Positions 46,501-57,496 of a DNA stretch of 64,000 nucleotides are shown piece by piece. The notes beneath the pieces were generated by a model, which saw only the letters and a list, made by a program, of their open reading frames with translations, ran no database searches and was not told the DNA's origin. Both the position numbers and the translations under genes were made by a program. The number at the start of each line of letters is the position of its first letter. The stretch's first letter is position 1. The stretch comes from Luzula sylvatica. Its lineage: Eukaryota; Streptophyta; Magnoliopsida; Poales; Juncaceae. The stretch spans positions 63,716,366 to 63,780,365 of the forward strand of contig OX326958.1 of assembly GCA_946800325.1 (NCBI GenBank), written 5' to 3'.

Positions 46501-47667
46501 ATTCTTCTCGGCCTCGTGGTGCTTCTATTATGCTTATCTTCTATATATATGACACATCAACAAAGAAAGCTTACTAAAATCAAAGAGAAACACTTCCAAC
46601 AATACGGGGGTAGAGTATTACTAGACGAGATGAGATCTAGGCATGGCCATAGATTCATGTTATTTTCAGAAGAAGAATTGAAAGAGGTCACAAAGGGCTT
46701 TGATCAAACAACCGTGCTAGGACACGGAGGAAATGGCACGGTTTATAAAGGAACTCTTAAAAATAATGAAGTAGTAGCAATCAAGAGGTGCAAAACAATT
46801 GATGAGAGGCAGAAAAAAGAGTTTGGTAAGGAGATACTTATTCTTTCTCAAATCAACCACAAGAATATTGTCAGGATTTTAGGTTGTTGCCTCGAAGTCG
46901 AAATACCTATCTTGGTATATGAGTTTATTCAAAATGGAACCCTTTTTGATCTTATTCACAAAAAGGGAGCCATGCGTTTTTTGTTAAGCACTCGCTTAAG
47001 GATTGCTTCAGAAGCAGCCGATGCACTTGCTTATTTGCATACATGGGCAAACCCTCCTATCGTTCACCGCGATGTAAAATCCTCGAACATTCTTTTGGAT
47101 GAGAATTTTATGGCCAAAGTATCTGATTTTGGAGCCTCGATCTTGGCACCAACAGATGAAGACCAATTTGTCACAATGGTGCAAGGAACTCGTGGTTATT
47201 TGGATCCTGAATATGTACAGTCTGGCCAGTTAACAGTTAAAAGTGATGTTTATAGCTTTGGTGTGGTTCTTTTGGAACTCCTTACGGGTAAAAAAGCACT
47301 TTATTTTGAAGGTCCGGAAGAAAACAGGAGCCTATCTTCAAGGTTTTTATCCCTAATGAAGGAGAATAAGGTTGAAGAAATTTTGGATGCTGAGATAATG
47401 AATGACGAGAATATGGACTTGATCAAAGAAGTCGCCAAGCTAGCAAAATCATGCTTGCATATGGAGGGAGAAAATAGGCCTGAAATGAAACAAGTAGCCG
47501 AGGAGCTAGATAGGGCCAGAAAATGCATGAAGCATCCATGGGGGGAAGAGAATCTTGAAGAGAGAAAGAGCTTGCTTGCAAGAGGTGAATCGTCAAAAAG
47601 CCATGAGATGGAAATGACTAGTCATTATAGCTTGGAGACCAGATCTATGTTGGGGTCTGGGAGATGA
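39142..47667 (+). CDS. Wall-associated receptor kinase-like protein, intact (locus 2)
   Basis: Exons 39142-40051, 40257-40430 and 46499-47667, all GT-AG with phase-1 introns; about 750 residues, usual for WAK-like proteins. Signal peptide (residues 1-23), galacturonan-binding domain with CGGVSIPYPFGIG, a Cys-rich wall domain ending CNCSSGYQGNPYL, EGF-Ca module opening CQDIDEC, membrane helix WIKLLIGILLGLVVLLLCL formed across the exon 2/3 junction, and a kinase with GHGGNG loop, VAIK Lys, HRDVKSSN, DFGAS and GTRGYLDPEY. The catalytic Arg-Asp and DFG are present, so it should be active. It senses pectin and signals at the plasma membrane by family. An ATG 39 bases earlier (39103) is in frame; 39142 is preferred since the matching upstream ATG in locus 3 leads to a stop. 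Intron 2 is 6.07 kb of transposon DNA. Confidence 0.9.
40589..41999. mobile_element. Helitron-like element in WAK intron 2
   Basis: Locus 1 has the empty site between 2286 and 2287 (aaactcaa|ttaataatt), so the 1411-bp insert is exact and made no target duplication. It begins tttaccaacccccttatttt and ends with a hairpin (CTCGC 41971-41975 / GCGAG 41984-41988) followed by attctcCTAG and a T. Hairpin plus CTAG at an A-T target is the Helitron hallmark; the 5' TT rather than TC is atypical. No Rep/helicase gene, so non-autonomous. It interrupts the older foldback MITE. Confidence 0.85.
42000..43389. other. WAK locus 2 intron 2, shared with locus 1
   Basis: Aligns with 2287-3236 and 6650-7180; at about 42873 it has the single catta that marks the empty site of copia-1. 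GA-rich run near 43087-43131. No gene. Confidence 0.7.
43390..43492. mobile_element. Right-end fragment of the 36076-36362 MITE family
   Basis: Matches 36225-36360 (aattcaaatttcctatttag, then gagtgtat..gtgtatgatagaact) with a 27-base deletion, and abuts the (AT)n run 43493-43550. Confidence 0.75.
43551..45945. mobile_element. 2.4-kb TIR element in WAK intron 2
   Basis: Left end gagtaattcttccatacacc; right end is the inverse of gagaaattcttccatacacc, one mismatch over 23 bases. Both sides are (TA)n, hiding the target duplication. The interior is very AT-rich and without a recognisable transposase. Locus 1 lacks it: the shared intron goes on at atatatagtagtctgtg. Confidence 0.75.
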
Positions 47668-48930
47668 TTTTTAGCTAATTAAGTGGGTTTAAACATACAT
47701 ATTTGGAAGTTGTGTGTTAAAGAAGAGCCATATGTGATCTACTTTTTGTTGTGTATATAAATTTATTTTGATGTGTGTGTATGATTGGCAAACTCAAGCT
47801 TATTGATAATTTAAAACGATAGGCAATGAATCGTGATTTGAATTGTATAACAGTGGGTGCTTTCCCTATTCCATTGTTGTTATTTTTACATAAAATTGAT
47901 AATAAGTTAGTAACTTCAAAAATTTGTTATAGACAACAAGAAGAAGCTTGATTCCTCGCCAGAGAAAAATAATCCAAGCATGTCCTTGTTAATTAAATTG
48001 TGATTTGAATTGTATAGCAGTTAGGGCTTTCCCTAATTCATTGTTTCTATTTTTATATATAATTGAATATTGATATTGACTTCAGAAGATGTTATAGACA
48101 ACAAGAAGAAGCTTGATTCCTCATCAGCGAAGAATAATCCAAGCATGTCCTTGTTAAATACTTAAAACCCCAGTTCATGGTAGCCTTATCAGTAATGCCT
48201 CGCAAGCATTGACTAATTTTATGCCATAATGTTAATAAGCCCAAACATGTTCTTTGTGAGAGGTTACTTGCACAGTAGTACAAGAACAGCAAGACTAACC
48301 TAATTTTTGAATCGACAAAACGATTTAATATAAAAGAAAAGACAAAATCTTAAATCTTAAATCTAATATAAAAGAAAAGAGAGAATCATACTTGTGTCGC
48401 AAATTTCATGTAATAAAGAGTCTGAAACTATGACTATCCTGTTACAGCTCGAGTCCTCCTTTGCTCCTACTTAAAAAAGTGCCATCACTAAACACACACC
48501 ATATGCAACAGTCAACGAACATTCCTTCAACTCCTACTTCATACCAAAAAACCTAATTTTACAAAATAAAAATTATCAATAAGTAAGCATCTAAATAACA
48601 AATTATAATGTGAACTCTCACAACAAAAGGAATGTTTTTTTATTTAAAATTCACTAATAAATTGGATCTTTGGGATCAACTTCTTTGATTAAGGCATCAT
48701 ATTAAGTTCATATTCAGATTGCACAACCTTGATACATAAGATTTTGAGTTACAATCTAACAAGTGCCAAACTTGATTTGGCTAACATCATAAGTTGGAAC
48801 GACAAAATGTAAACCCCACCTACATATACAAAAAGAAAACAAAAGCAATACACGATCTATCCTATCTAAATGCCTAACCTAATCAATTTAGCTTCCAATC
48901 TTCCTTCTCAGTGCCCCTCATGGCAACAAA
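47668..48930. other. 3' flank of WAK locus 2, with a 170-bp tandem duplication
   Basis: Probable 3' untranslated region followed by non-coding DNA. Units at about 47830-47998 and 48000-48165, both reading tgatttgaattgtata.cag through acaacaagaagaagcttgat and ccaagcatgtccttgtt, are a tandem duplication; locus 1 has a single unit at 9790-9940. An extra 48490-48720 stretch is absent from locus 1. Confidence 0.6.
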
Positions 48931-49197
48931 GCTATTCAGGTGTATGCGACAATGCGGATTTCTGAGAAATATTCCATACATACCTATGGGGAAACAAATC
49001 ATCCGGAATATTCACGAATATATTACTCGGATCATCCTCATCTCCATTAAGAAACAGTGTGAACCACGACCATAGCATCTGAATAATTACTCTCCGGCAA
49101 GAGGCATCTCAATTGGAACACTTTTTTTTTCCATAGTATTGTTCAAATAACCACCAAGGCATTCAATCCTTACTTTCTGACCGTACTAAATCGCATC

Positions 49198-49960
49198 CAC
49201 TACAACAATACTGGTATACAGTGACACTTGTTATTTGGCATTTGACTATATGCTACTATTACTTGTATAAAAGACGGCATTAATTGATTAATCCTGCTAT
49301 TGTACTATAAAAGACGGCATTTTGCGTTAAGTGTCAGGAATACCGTTATACAACTGCATTTTGTTTCGAATGCTGTTATTAAAATAAAATCCTGACAAAA
49401 AAAAATGCTATCAAAACATAGTTGGTATATGTATTAATCATGTTAAAAGATAGAAACTATTTAAAAAAATATTTATAATGTTTGACTGCACAATAAAATG
49501 CTACCAATTTTTTTTTTTTTTATAAAACATAGCTAGGTGGGCAACTAAATTATGTTAGTTTCCAGCCTCCCATTTTCATTTCCCTCTCTAATTTTTGCAA
49601 GTTGAGGAAATAAATGTGGCGTGCACAAATATACTCATCTCCTCCCTCACATGTCCTGTGCATCATGTCCCCCTTCCATTCTCCCCCTCACATGTCCCGC
49701 AGTATGCCCCCCTTCCATTCTCCCCCTCACGTCCCACAGTATGCCCCCCTTCCATTCTCCCCCACATGTCCCGCGTCATCCCCCCTTCCATTCCCTCACA
49801 CACCCCCCTGACGCACACAATCATCGAATCCGCAGCACAAAAGTAATCCCGCCTTCAGTAATTTTCGTGAAATTTTGGCGCCCTACATGATTCACTCTTC
49901 CCGCTTCTTCCGTAAATCCTGAATATCTATTGGCGCCCTTATCTTCCTCTTTCTGCCACC
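49198..49960. mobile_element. CACTA-like terminal fragment and captured C-rich DNA
   Basis: Starts CACTACAACAATACTGG, a form typical of CACTA (En/Spm) ends, with subterminal repeats tataaaagacggcatt at 49266 and 49304. The expected inverse end TTGTAGTG is absent where the capsid-like sequence resumes, so the right side is deleted or replaced. No transposase. Confidence 0.6.
49650..49802. repeat. C-rich tandem repeat
   Basis: Four degenerate units of about 30-43 bases with ccccccttccattctccc and cacatgtccc(g/a)c. Overlapping Pro-rich open frames in all three forward phases come from this repeat. Confidence 0.85.
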
Positions 49961-50175
49961 AGAGTAATCAATTGAACTCCAGACATGGCCATCAGGAATC
50001 TCGAATTGATGTCCAGTTTCAGTAAATATAGGTGTGAATTTAAATTGTTTATTAGTATTGTAAAAAACTTTTATTAGTTAATTAAAATAATAGAAGTAGG
50101 ACATATGAGCCTAATCTATTTCTTCAACAACAAAAAAAAATTAATTGTTTACTGAGATCGATTGTAGTCACTATT

Positions 50176-50980
50176 TTGAATGAAGGACATATGAGCATTT
50201 TTCATTATTATCAAAAAAGAAATTGTATACGTGTATTAGCTAATTACATCATATTAATCTCCCTATCTATTTACTGGGCCTTAAACCAAAATCAATACAC
50301 ATCATTTCAAGCCCATACTCATTTTTTTCTTTTTCTTTTTTCTTTTCTCATGTTAGCCTGTAATTACGATCCAACCTACTAGGATCTTAATTGATATTTT
50401 GATAAATTGAAACATTATGCATCATTTTCTCCAACCGAGATTTCATCCAGAACCTCGTTAGCACATTTGATGAAGTATATGTATACAGTATACACATGTA
50501 AATTGTCACGTCGGATGAGGGGTTCGAATCAAAATGCTCTTTATCCTTTTTTTTTTTGAGAAATTATATTTCCCCCTCCCATTTCTCCCACATTCGCCCC
50601 ACACTAATTAATTAATTCCATAATTAACAAAATCGATTAATTATTAATTCATGATTACAAAAAATTTAATGTATAATTAAGATCCATACCAATTAATGAT
50701 TAATTATAAATATTTAAAAATATATAATTATAAATTAATCGTTAATTTGTAGCATTAATTATTGAATTAATTAGAGTGGAGAAAATGTGGAGAAATTTCG
50801 GGGGCACGATAGAAAGCCTCTTCTTTTTTTACCATGTAAGAGTCATGCCTTGTACCAAAATTTATATTTAACATGTTAAATTCTTGAGAGTCTCACTACT
50901 ACTTAAATGAGTTTTTCGATTGTTGCTTTTAGCCTTCAATTGTTTTATAATTATATGGTTTCAATTATTTATATGTACAT
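50176..50980. other. Non-coding DNA with a MITE relative
   Basis: 50565-50830 has ends tttccccctcccatttctcc and the loose inverse ggagaaatttcgggggca, related to the MITE at 2215-2468. No gene seen. Confidence 0.4.
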
Positions 50981-50999
50981 TATTATTCATCTATATTAG

Positions 51000-51127
51000 C
51001 CAATGGGCTCGTGGCTCAGTGGTTGAGTGTGAGATACAAAAATCATATGTTGTAAACGTTGTGAGTTTGAGTCTAATTGACACCAATGAATGGAGGACCA
51101 CCGAGACTTCTCCATTTACTAGTTTTT
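51000..51127 (+). mobile_element. SINE with 19-bp target duplication (family type copy)
   Basis: A 128-bp element flanked by perfect 19-bp repeats tattattcatctatattag (50981-50999 and 51128-51146). The 5' part looks tRNA-derived: A-box tggctcagtgg (51012-51022) and a B-box-like gagtttgagtct about 45 bases later; the 3' tail is a short T run after tccatttactag. Transcription by RNA polymerase III and mobilisation by a LINE follow from the family. At least four more copies are in this window. Confidence 0.9.
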
Positions 51128-51232
51128 TATTATTCATCTATATTAGGAGCTTAGTTTTAATAAATAACTAACTTTTTCTCCATGTAATTTTGCGGGAGTT
51201 TTTGAGTTTATGGCGATTTAATTTTTTTGTAA

Positions 51233-52542
51233 TTTACCAACCCCTTATTTTGGACCCATCTTTATGCAATCTTCTTATGTCACCTCATCACAACTCATGC
51301 CACATCATCACAATTATTTGAACCATTAGATTAGGATATGTGGCAACATATGAACCATAGATGAACCTTTGATTTTTTGTGAATATGTTTTATTTGTAGA
51401 TATTTATGTGTCCCTTATTTTACACATATGTTTAAGCAATTTTAGAAGGCCACATCATCTTACACTGATGACGTGTCAAAATATTATTTGTTAGGTTCAT
51501 GTTGGACCAATTGTATTCGATTTTGAATTTTTTCACAATATGTTACATGATCAATTGTGAATCCAAATAGAAGGTGAAGAGTTTAAATATCTAAAATTAA
51601 TAAATTAATATATAATATCATAAAACATACATAAAAATATTGTTAGTATTTTCATAATATAATTTTAAAAAATTAAGAAATATATTCGCTTGAATTTTAT
51701 CTTTATTTTGAGATCCATATTATCATATATTTAATATTTTTCTCTAACTTAAAATTATGAAAACAATTATGTAAAAAAAGATATAAAAACAAATTTAATT
51801 ACATTAATGACTTGTAGGCCTAATTTTTTTTTTTTAAAACTAAAATTGAAAAAAATTGCACATACTAAGATTATCATATATTCAATATTTTTCTCTAACT
51901 TAAAATTATTAAAATAATTATTAAAAAAAGATATAAAAATAAATATAATTACATTAATGATTTGTAATCCTAATAATTATTATTTTTAAAAATATAATTG
52001 AAAAAATTGCACATCCTAATAATTATTATTATTTTTTAAACAATTATGTTATATTTGTATTTTACTTAAAAATGTTTCATATTACTCTTTAAAAAAAATT
52101 AATGAAAGATATTTATTTACTAAACACAAATAATTTCTTTAACTTATATAATATTTTTCAATAATAAACACGAAACATAAAATTTATCAGACACAAATAA
52201 TTTTTTTTAACTTTTACAATGTTATTATTCTTAATTTTAGATATGAAAATTGAAAATATCATATGATTTTGATTTTGTTTATGTCCACGCATGTTGTTTT
52301 AATATTTTATAGTGACATTTATTCTTTTTTGTATGTGTTGCATTAAAGTACAAAATAAATATTTCGCAATGTGTCATATTAAAAAATAATATAATAATTT
52401 TGTCATCATCAAACTTGCTTAATCAATATGATATTTATTTTCATAAAGTCTTATATTTGATCTCGAAAAATCATAACTATATATTATGTGTATGGTAAAA
52501 CAAATGAAACAAAACCGCCGCGAAGCGCGGGTAATCTCCTAG
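51233..52542. mobile_element. Helitron-like element, second copy
   Basis: Begins tttaccaaccccttattttg after AA and ends with hairpin CCGCG (52518-52522) / CGCGG (52526-52530), then gtaatctcCTAG and T. Several internal blocks match the 40589-41999 copy (gtttaagcaattttagaagg, ccacatcatc). No helicase gene. Confidence 0.85.
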
Positions 52543-52798
52543 TTAAATACAAATTTTGGTAGTCTCCTCGTCTTGGTTGTGGTCTTTTCATCTTTGCTCT
52601 TTTTCTAAATGAAATATAATGAACTTTTTTCATTGCATAAAATGGGACATGGATTACTTTCTTAACAGAATTTAGATCTTTCACAATTTGAAATATGATT
52701 CTTTTCTAAAACAATATACAAATACTATCGATCAAGACAAAGCCTCAGAGTTACAAAGGAGAAAGCTGGGAAATTTGTTTGGACTGATTAGGGATGTC

Positions 52799-53341
52799 AA
52801 TGGGTCGGGTAAAATTCGAACCCGCGGGTACCCGATCCGAACGGGGCGGGTAATATCCGAAAAAAATACTCGCGGGTCGGGTTTTATCCGGAAAAAATAT
52901 CCGGTTCGGGTTCGGGTACGGGAGGAATTTTTTACCCGCGGGTATACCCGAACCCGAAAAAATACCCAAACCCGAACCCGAACTCGAGAAATACCCTAAA
53001 ATACCTAATGATATGAAAATTTGTGATGTTTTATAGATTAATTATTTATAATATTTGCATTTTTAATGTATTTTGAACAAGTTTTTTGTTTTATGTATAT
53101 AAAATTGTTGGTGATTTTACGTATTTTAATAATAATTTTTTAGATTTTTTTTTTTGTTGAGATTTTATATAGGTGATTTTCGGGTAAAGGGTTCGGGTTC
53201 GGGTATACCCGATACCCGCGGGTTCGGGTATGATTTGTTACCCGTGGGTAATTTGGGTTCGGGTTCGGATAATACCCGAAAATTCGGTTTCGGGTATGGG
53301 AGAGGCTTACCCGAACCCGACTCGCTCTGTTGACATCCCTA
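52799..53341 (+). mobile_element. hAT-type MITE (hAT-4)
   Basis: TAGGGATGTCAATGGGTCGG at the left, complement TTGACATCCCTA at the right, perfect 8-bp target duplication ggactgat (52791-52798, 53342-53349). Subterminal arrays of cgggttcggg/cccgaaccc. No transposase. Confidence 0.95.
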
Positions 53342-53732
53342 GGACTGATGGGTTAATTCTTAACGAATATTCTACTATCTTATATTCTTATAATAACGAC
53401 TTAATGATATGAATTATTAGAGTTATGTATTACAAATTTACAATTTGTTTGGACTCATGGGTTAATTCCTAACGACTATTTAAACACATCCTAAATCGAG
53501 TTGGGTTCATTCGAACATATCCTAGTTTGAGTTCGGTTCGTCAGTTATCGAACATGCTTAGTTCAGTCCGTTAAGAATAAATCATTATCGAACGAACAAG
53601 CATCAAACTTCAAACAAATCTCACAACCCTATTCTACGGTCGCCACACAGTCCGTCCAAAACTACTCCAACCTACAAATTTCAATTGCCGGTGACTAGAG
53701 CTGCCGCAGAGTGAAGAACTAATTCACATGAA

Positions 53733-54905
53733 TTTATCTATCTCCTTATTTTGAACATATTTTTGAGTCTCCTCATGAATCCACATTATTACGATTATTC
53801 ATGTTTATTGATCATTAGATTTTGTGATGTAGATTCATCCTAAACTTTAATATTACATATGATTATATTTAAGAGATGTATTATGTATGGTCATTTGTAG
53901 TCATTTGTAAGTACTAATTTTGAACCGTTAAATGTGTGTGGTGATGCGATTTGATTTCAGTCATTACTTTTTTGTTAATTTTTTTGAAAATTAATCTTGT
54001 GTGGTCATTTATGTGTCATTATTGTACACAATATTTTAAGCATCATTAGAAACTCACATCATCATACATTAATGACGGTGACTATTATTATTTGATATAT
54101 TTACATTAGACTAGGTATATTCAATTGATTAACATTTCATATAAGATTACATGATCAAATGTGAATACAATGGAATATGAAGAATTTATATATAAAATAC
54201 TAATAACTTAATATGTAATATTATTAAACATACAACATATATTAATATTGTTTTTGTAAATTTAATTTTTAAAACTCATCAAATATATTCATTTTAATTG
54301 TATCTTTATTTTGGCATTCATATTAGAATAGTTCATACATACCACTTTTCATAATTTGAATTTGTAAAGATATTATGTAAGAAAACTACAATACAAAAGA
54401 TGCATATTTACATAATACAATTTTAAATATTTTATTTACATAATAAATATTTAAGTCTTATTATTTATTTTTTTTAAAGTTATAACTATAAGAATCTCTT
54501 ATAATAGTTTTTAACCAAAAAAATTTAATATTAAAAATTAAAAAACCTAATAGAATTAAAAATATATAGTTTATCCATCTAATTAACTTCTTAAACTTAT
54601 AAATCCTATCAAATAATATTGTTATTTTTAAAAATGTAAATTTTTAAGAAATTTTATGATATAAAATATTTGTGTTATTCTAAATTAAATTTTGATATTT
54701 TTTTTTAAATTACCCCCCACTATTAAGTTTGATATTATTTATAATTTTTTTTGTCTGTGGAAGTAATAAAAAATATCAGTACTATATAATTAATGATATG
54801 TTACTACATATTTTCAAACGATTCATTATTTTTATATTTGATATTATATGAAATATTGTGAACAATGATATAATATTTGTTTTTATGTTTTTTTTCTAAG
54901 AATTG
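53733..54905. mobile_element. Helitron-like element, third copy, 3'-truncated
   Basis: Starts tttatctatctccttatttt after AA and aligns with 40589-41730 over most of its length (gattgtgtgatgtgg-like, catttatgtgt, tgatattatatgaaatattg). Similarity ends near 54905 and the 3' hairpin with CTAG is missing. The following 54905-55100 resembles the right half of the MITE family at 2215-2468. Confidence 0.7.
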
Positions 54906-55099
54906 TGGGGTGTGCTTAATCAAAGATTAGTGGTTAATGATTCGGATAATTAACAAAAATACATTCAATTAATATATAATTAAAGTACATGTGCATTAAC
55001 AGTTCTTAATCAGTATCTATTAACGATTAATTGGGTGTACTTTTGTTAATCACATATTCATGATATAGAGAATGTGGTGGGGGAATGAGAGGCAAGTAA

Positions 55100-56131
55100 T
55101 AGTTCTCATATCTTTAAATGTTATACATTGTTTTGATATATTTTATACCTTTTAGAGGTATGCTATATTTCTATTTATTAGTATATTTTTGGTATATCTT
55201 ATAACTTGTAGATGTATGATATATTTTTATATATTATATTATTTTTTATGTATCTTATATCTTATGTATGATATATATATATTTTAAATATAATACACGT
55301 TATATATTTTTCACATCTATGATTTATCTTTGTTTGTTAAATATTTTTAGATCTATCATATACATTTTGTATGTATGCTATATTTTTGTAAATACAAATA
55401 TATGTATACCTTTTTTATATGTATGATATACATTTATGTATGTACGATATATATTTTATGGTAAACTTTTTTTTACACGAGCGGTCCATATTTGTATTTT
55501 TTATATAACAATTTATATTTTTTTGCTGAGTGTTTTTGGAGTGCACAAATACGATAAAAATTAGAAAAAAGTTAAATTTTCACGTGTGATATTTTTATTG
55601 ATGACATTCATACCAAGTGTACCTCCGTGAAATGCATTAGTTTATTTTTTCTAATTCAATCCGGGCTCCCTAAAAATCCCTAACTTTTGACAAATAAAAA
55701 AAGTACATATTATTGCAAGAGATATATTTGCTTGGTCGAGGAAAAAATTATCCTAAAAACAAATTGAAGCAACGATAAAATAGGAAAAACAAATGAAATT
55801 AGGTAAATAAAGGACAGAAGATTATCTTTGTTTGAATTTGAATTGTATAATAGTTACAATGGAGACATCCAGTCTGGAAACTAATAATATTATGTGCTTG
55901 CCAAGTCAATAAAGAACAGAAGACTAGAAACTGATTATGAAATATTGAGTTTTTCAAATATTAAAACAGTTAAACTTGTGCACGTTCACAGTTGACATTT
56001 ATGCTCAGACGTTTCAAAATATCTTCACAGATAAGAGATAATAAAATAAGATCTATTATGCTTGACCGAGGATTCCGCAAAATACAGTTTGCATCCACCT
56101 CAACCTAAATAATAGCTCGATTATTTTATTT
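55100..56131. other. AT-rich DNA, then segment shared with 10.9-12.7 kb
   Basis: 55100-55520 has only degenerate tatatat-rich repeats. From 55527 (ttttgctgagtgtttttgga) on, the sequence aligns with 10917-11205 and then 12395-12700 without the LINE/SINE block, so it is the far part of the duplicated module. Confidence 0.6.
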
Positions 56132-56282
56132 AAAAAAAATACAAGTAAATGGAGAAGGCTCGATGGTCCTCCATCCATTGGTACCAATGATACTCGAAAC
56201 CACAATCTCTCATAACATATGATTTTATAACATATGATTTTTGTGTCTCACATCCAACCACTGGGCCATTAACTCATTGATA
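56132..56282 (-). mobile_element. SINE, minus strand
   Basis: Inverse of the SINE at 51000-51127, with an inner duplication of the aaaatcatatgttat block. Target duplication attattttattt at 56120-56131 and 56283-56294; the paralogous site near 12702 is empty. Confidence 0.85.
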
Positions 56283-57096
56283 ATTATTTTATTTTTTAAT
56301 TGCAAGTCCTTCAAAAATCATCTAATATTACAAAAATATGACACATAACCGGCCTAGACAAGTTTTTATATAAATAATTTCTCTGGTTGTTCATTAAAAA
56401 AATCCATAATTTTAAACACATATTTACCTTTCTAGAAATAAAAATACTTCTAATTAAAATTGCAAAGAATAAATCTTAGATCGATTAATGTGTTGACGTC
56501 TGTATTAATGATGATGTTAAATCATGATCATTTAATTTTTTGCATAATATATGGGAAAATAAGTTATAAAAAATTTACCATTTCACAAATCATTAATTTA
56601 TTTAATAATTTCAACAAATTTGTTTACCGCCATTTATAATATTATTTAAACATATTTAAATTTATAAATTTGAAAAATAAGTTATTTGATCGAATTAATA
56701 TACCGTTTAACATGTGTTAAACAAATACACATGAATAAAACTATCATAAAAAATAAACAAAAATATAACAATGAAAATAAAAATAATACATTCTCAAAAA
56801 TCAGCAAAATAGAAATGAAAATGAAAATACTTTGCTTTTAAAAATTATTGAAAATAAAATAATAAAAATTTGTTCAAATAAATATGACATATTATTTGTT
56901 ATTTTAAATATAATAAAAATATAAAATAAACCAAATATATTTTTTAATAATTTGATTTAACACCTGATCAATATGATTTATCACCTAATCAATGTGGTTT
57001 GCCACCTTATTAATAAAGTTTTGCCATCTATTTGATTTATTATCTCAAACAATTTAACATTTAATTCATTTATTATGTATTGCGGACATATCAATA

Positions 57097-57455
57097 TGTT
57101 ATGGTATGGTGACTTTTGGAAACCAGAGGATTAGAAAATTGGAAAAAGGAAACCTTGAAGAGATAGGAAAGTTTTCCATATATTGATATTGCCATGATTG
57201 AATGGTAATTAAGGCAATGATTATTTCCTTGTATTATTTCTTTGTATTAGGTATGAGTTTAGCTATAAATAGAGGGCTAGGCTAGAGTTTTATTCATTCC
57301 AACAAAGCACAATAATTTGTATTCTCTCTTTCTCCAGTATAGTAAAATAAGCTTGAGTGCCGGCGGCCGTGGTTTTTTCCCTTCGGGGTTTCCACGTAAA
57401 ATACTTGTGTCCGTGTGTTGTTTTTGCGTGTTTGTTTGCGGCGACGATCCTAACA
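57097..57455 (+). repeat. 5' LTR of copia-2
   Basis: Holds the probable promoter, gctataaatagaggg at 57261. Ends cctaaca just before the primer site. Confidence 0.95.
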
Positions 57456-57496
57456 AGTGGTATCAGGTCAAATGCTAAGGTTCGAGCAGACGAGAG

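Larger units (their letters stand above)
48940..50175 (-). pseudogene. Broken third copy of the intronless capsid-like gene (copy C)
   Basis: Minus-strand pieces at 48940-49197, 49963-50050 and 50150-50175 align in order with copies A and B (stop codon region, RCLLPESNYSD block, then the ETGHQFGI and TIDLSKQF region). A 4-base insertion near 48985 shifts the frame, a CACTA-like fragment splits it at 49198 and a further AT-rich insertion sits at 50050-50140. No product possible. It is convergent to WAK locus 2, as copy A is to locus 1. Confidence 0.7.

Noticed and set aside
49595..49890. Proline-rich protein in three overlapping forward frames
   Set aside because: All three phases are open owing to the C-rich tandem repeat; no start context, domain or splice structure.
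51003..51075. A functional tRNA gene
   Set aside because: A-box and B-box-like motifs are present, but no cloverleaf can be drawn and the 19-bp target duplication marks a SINE.
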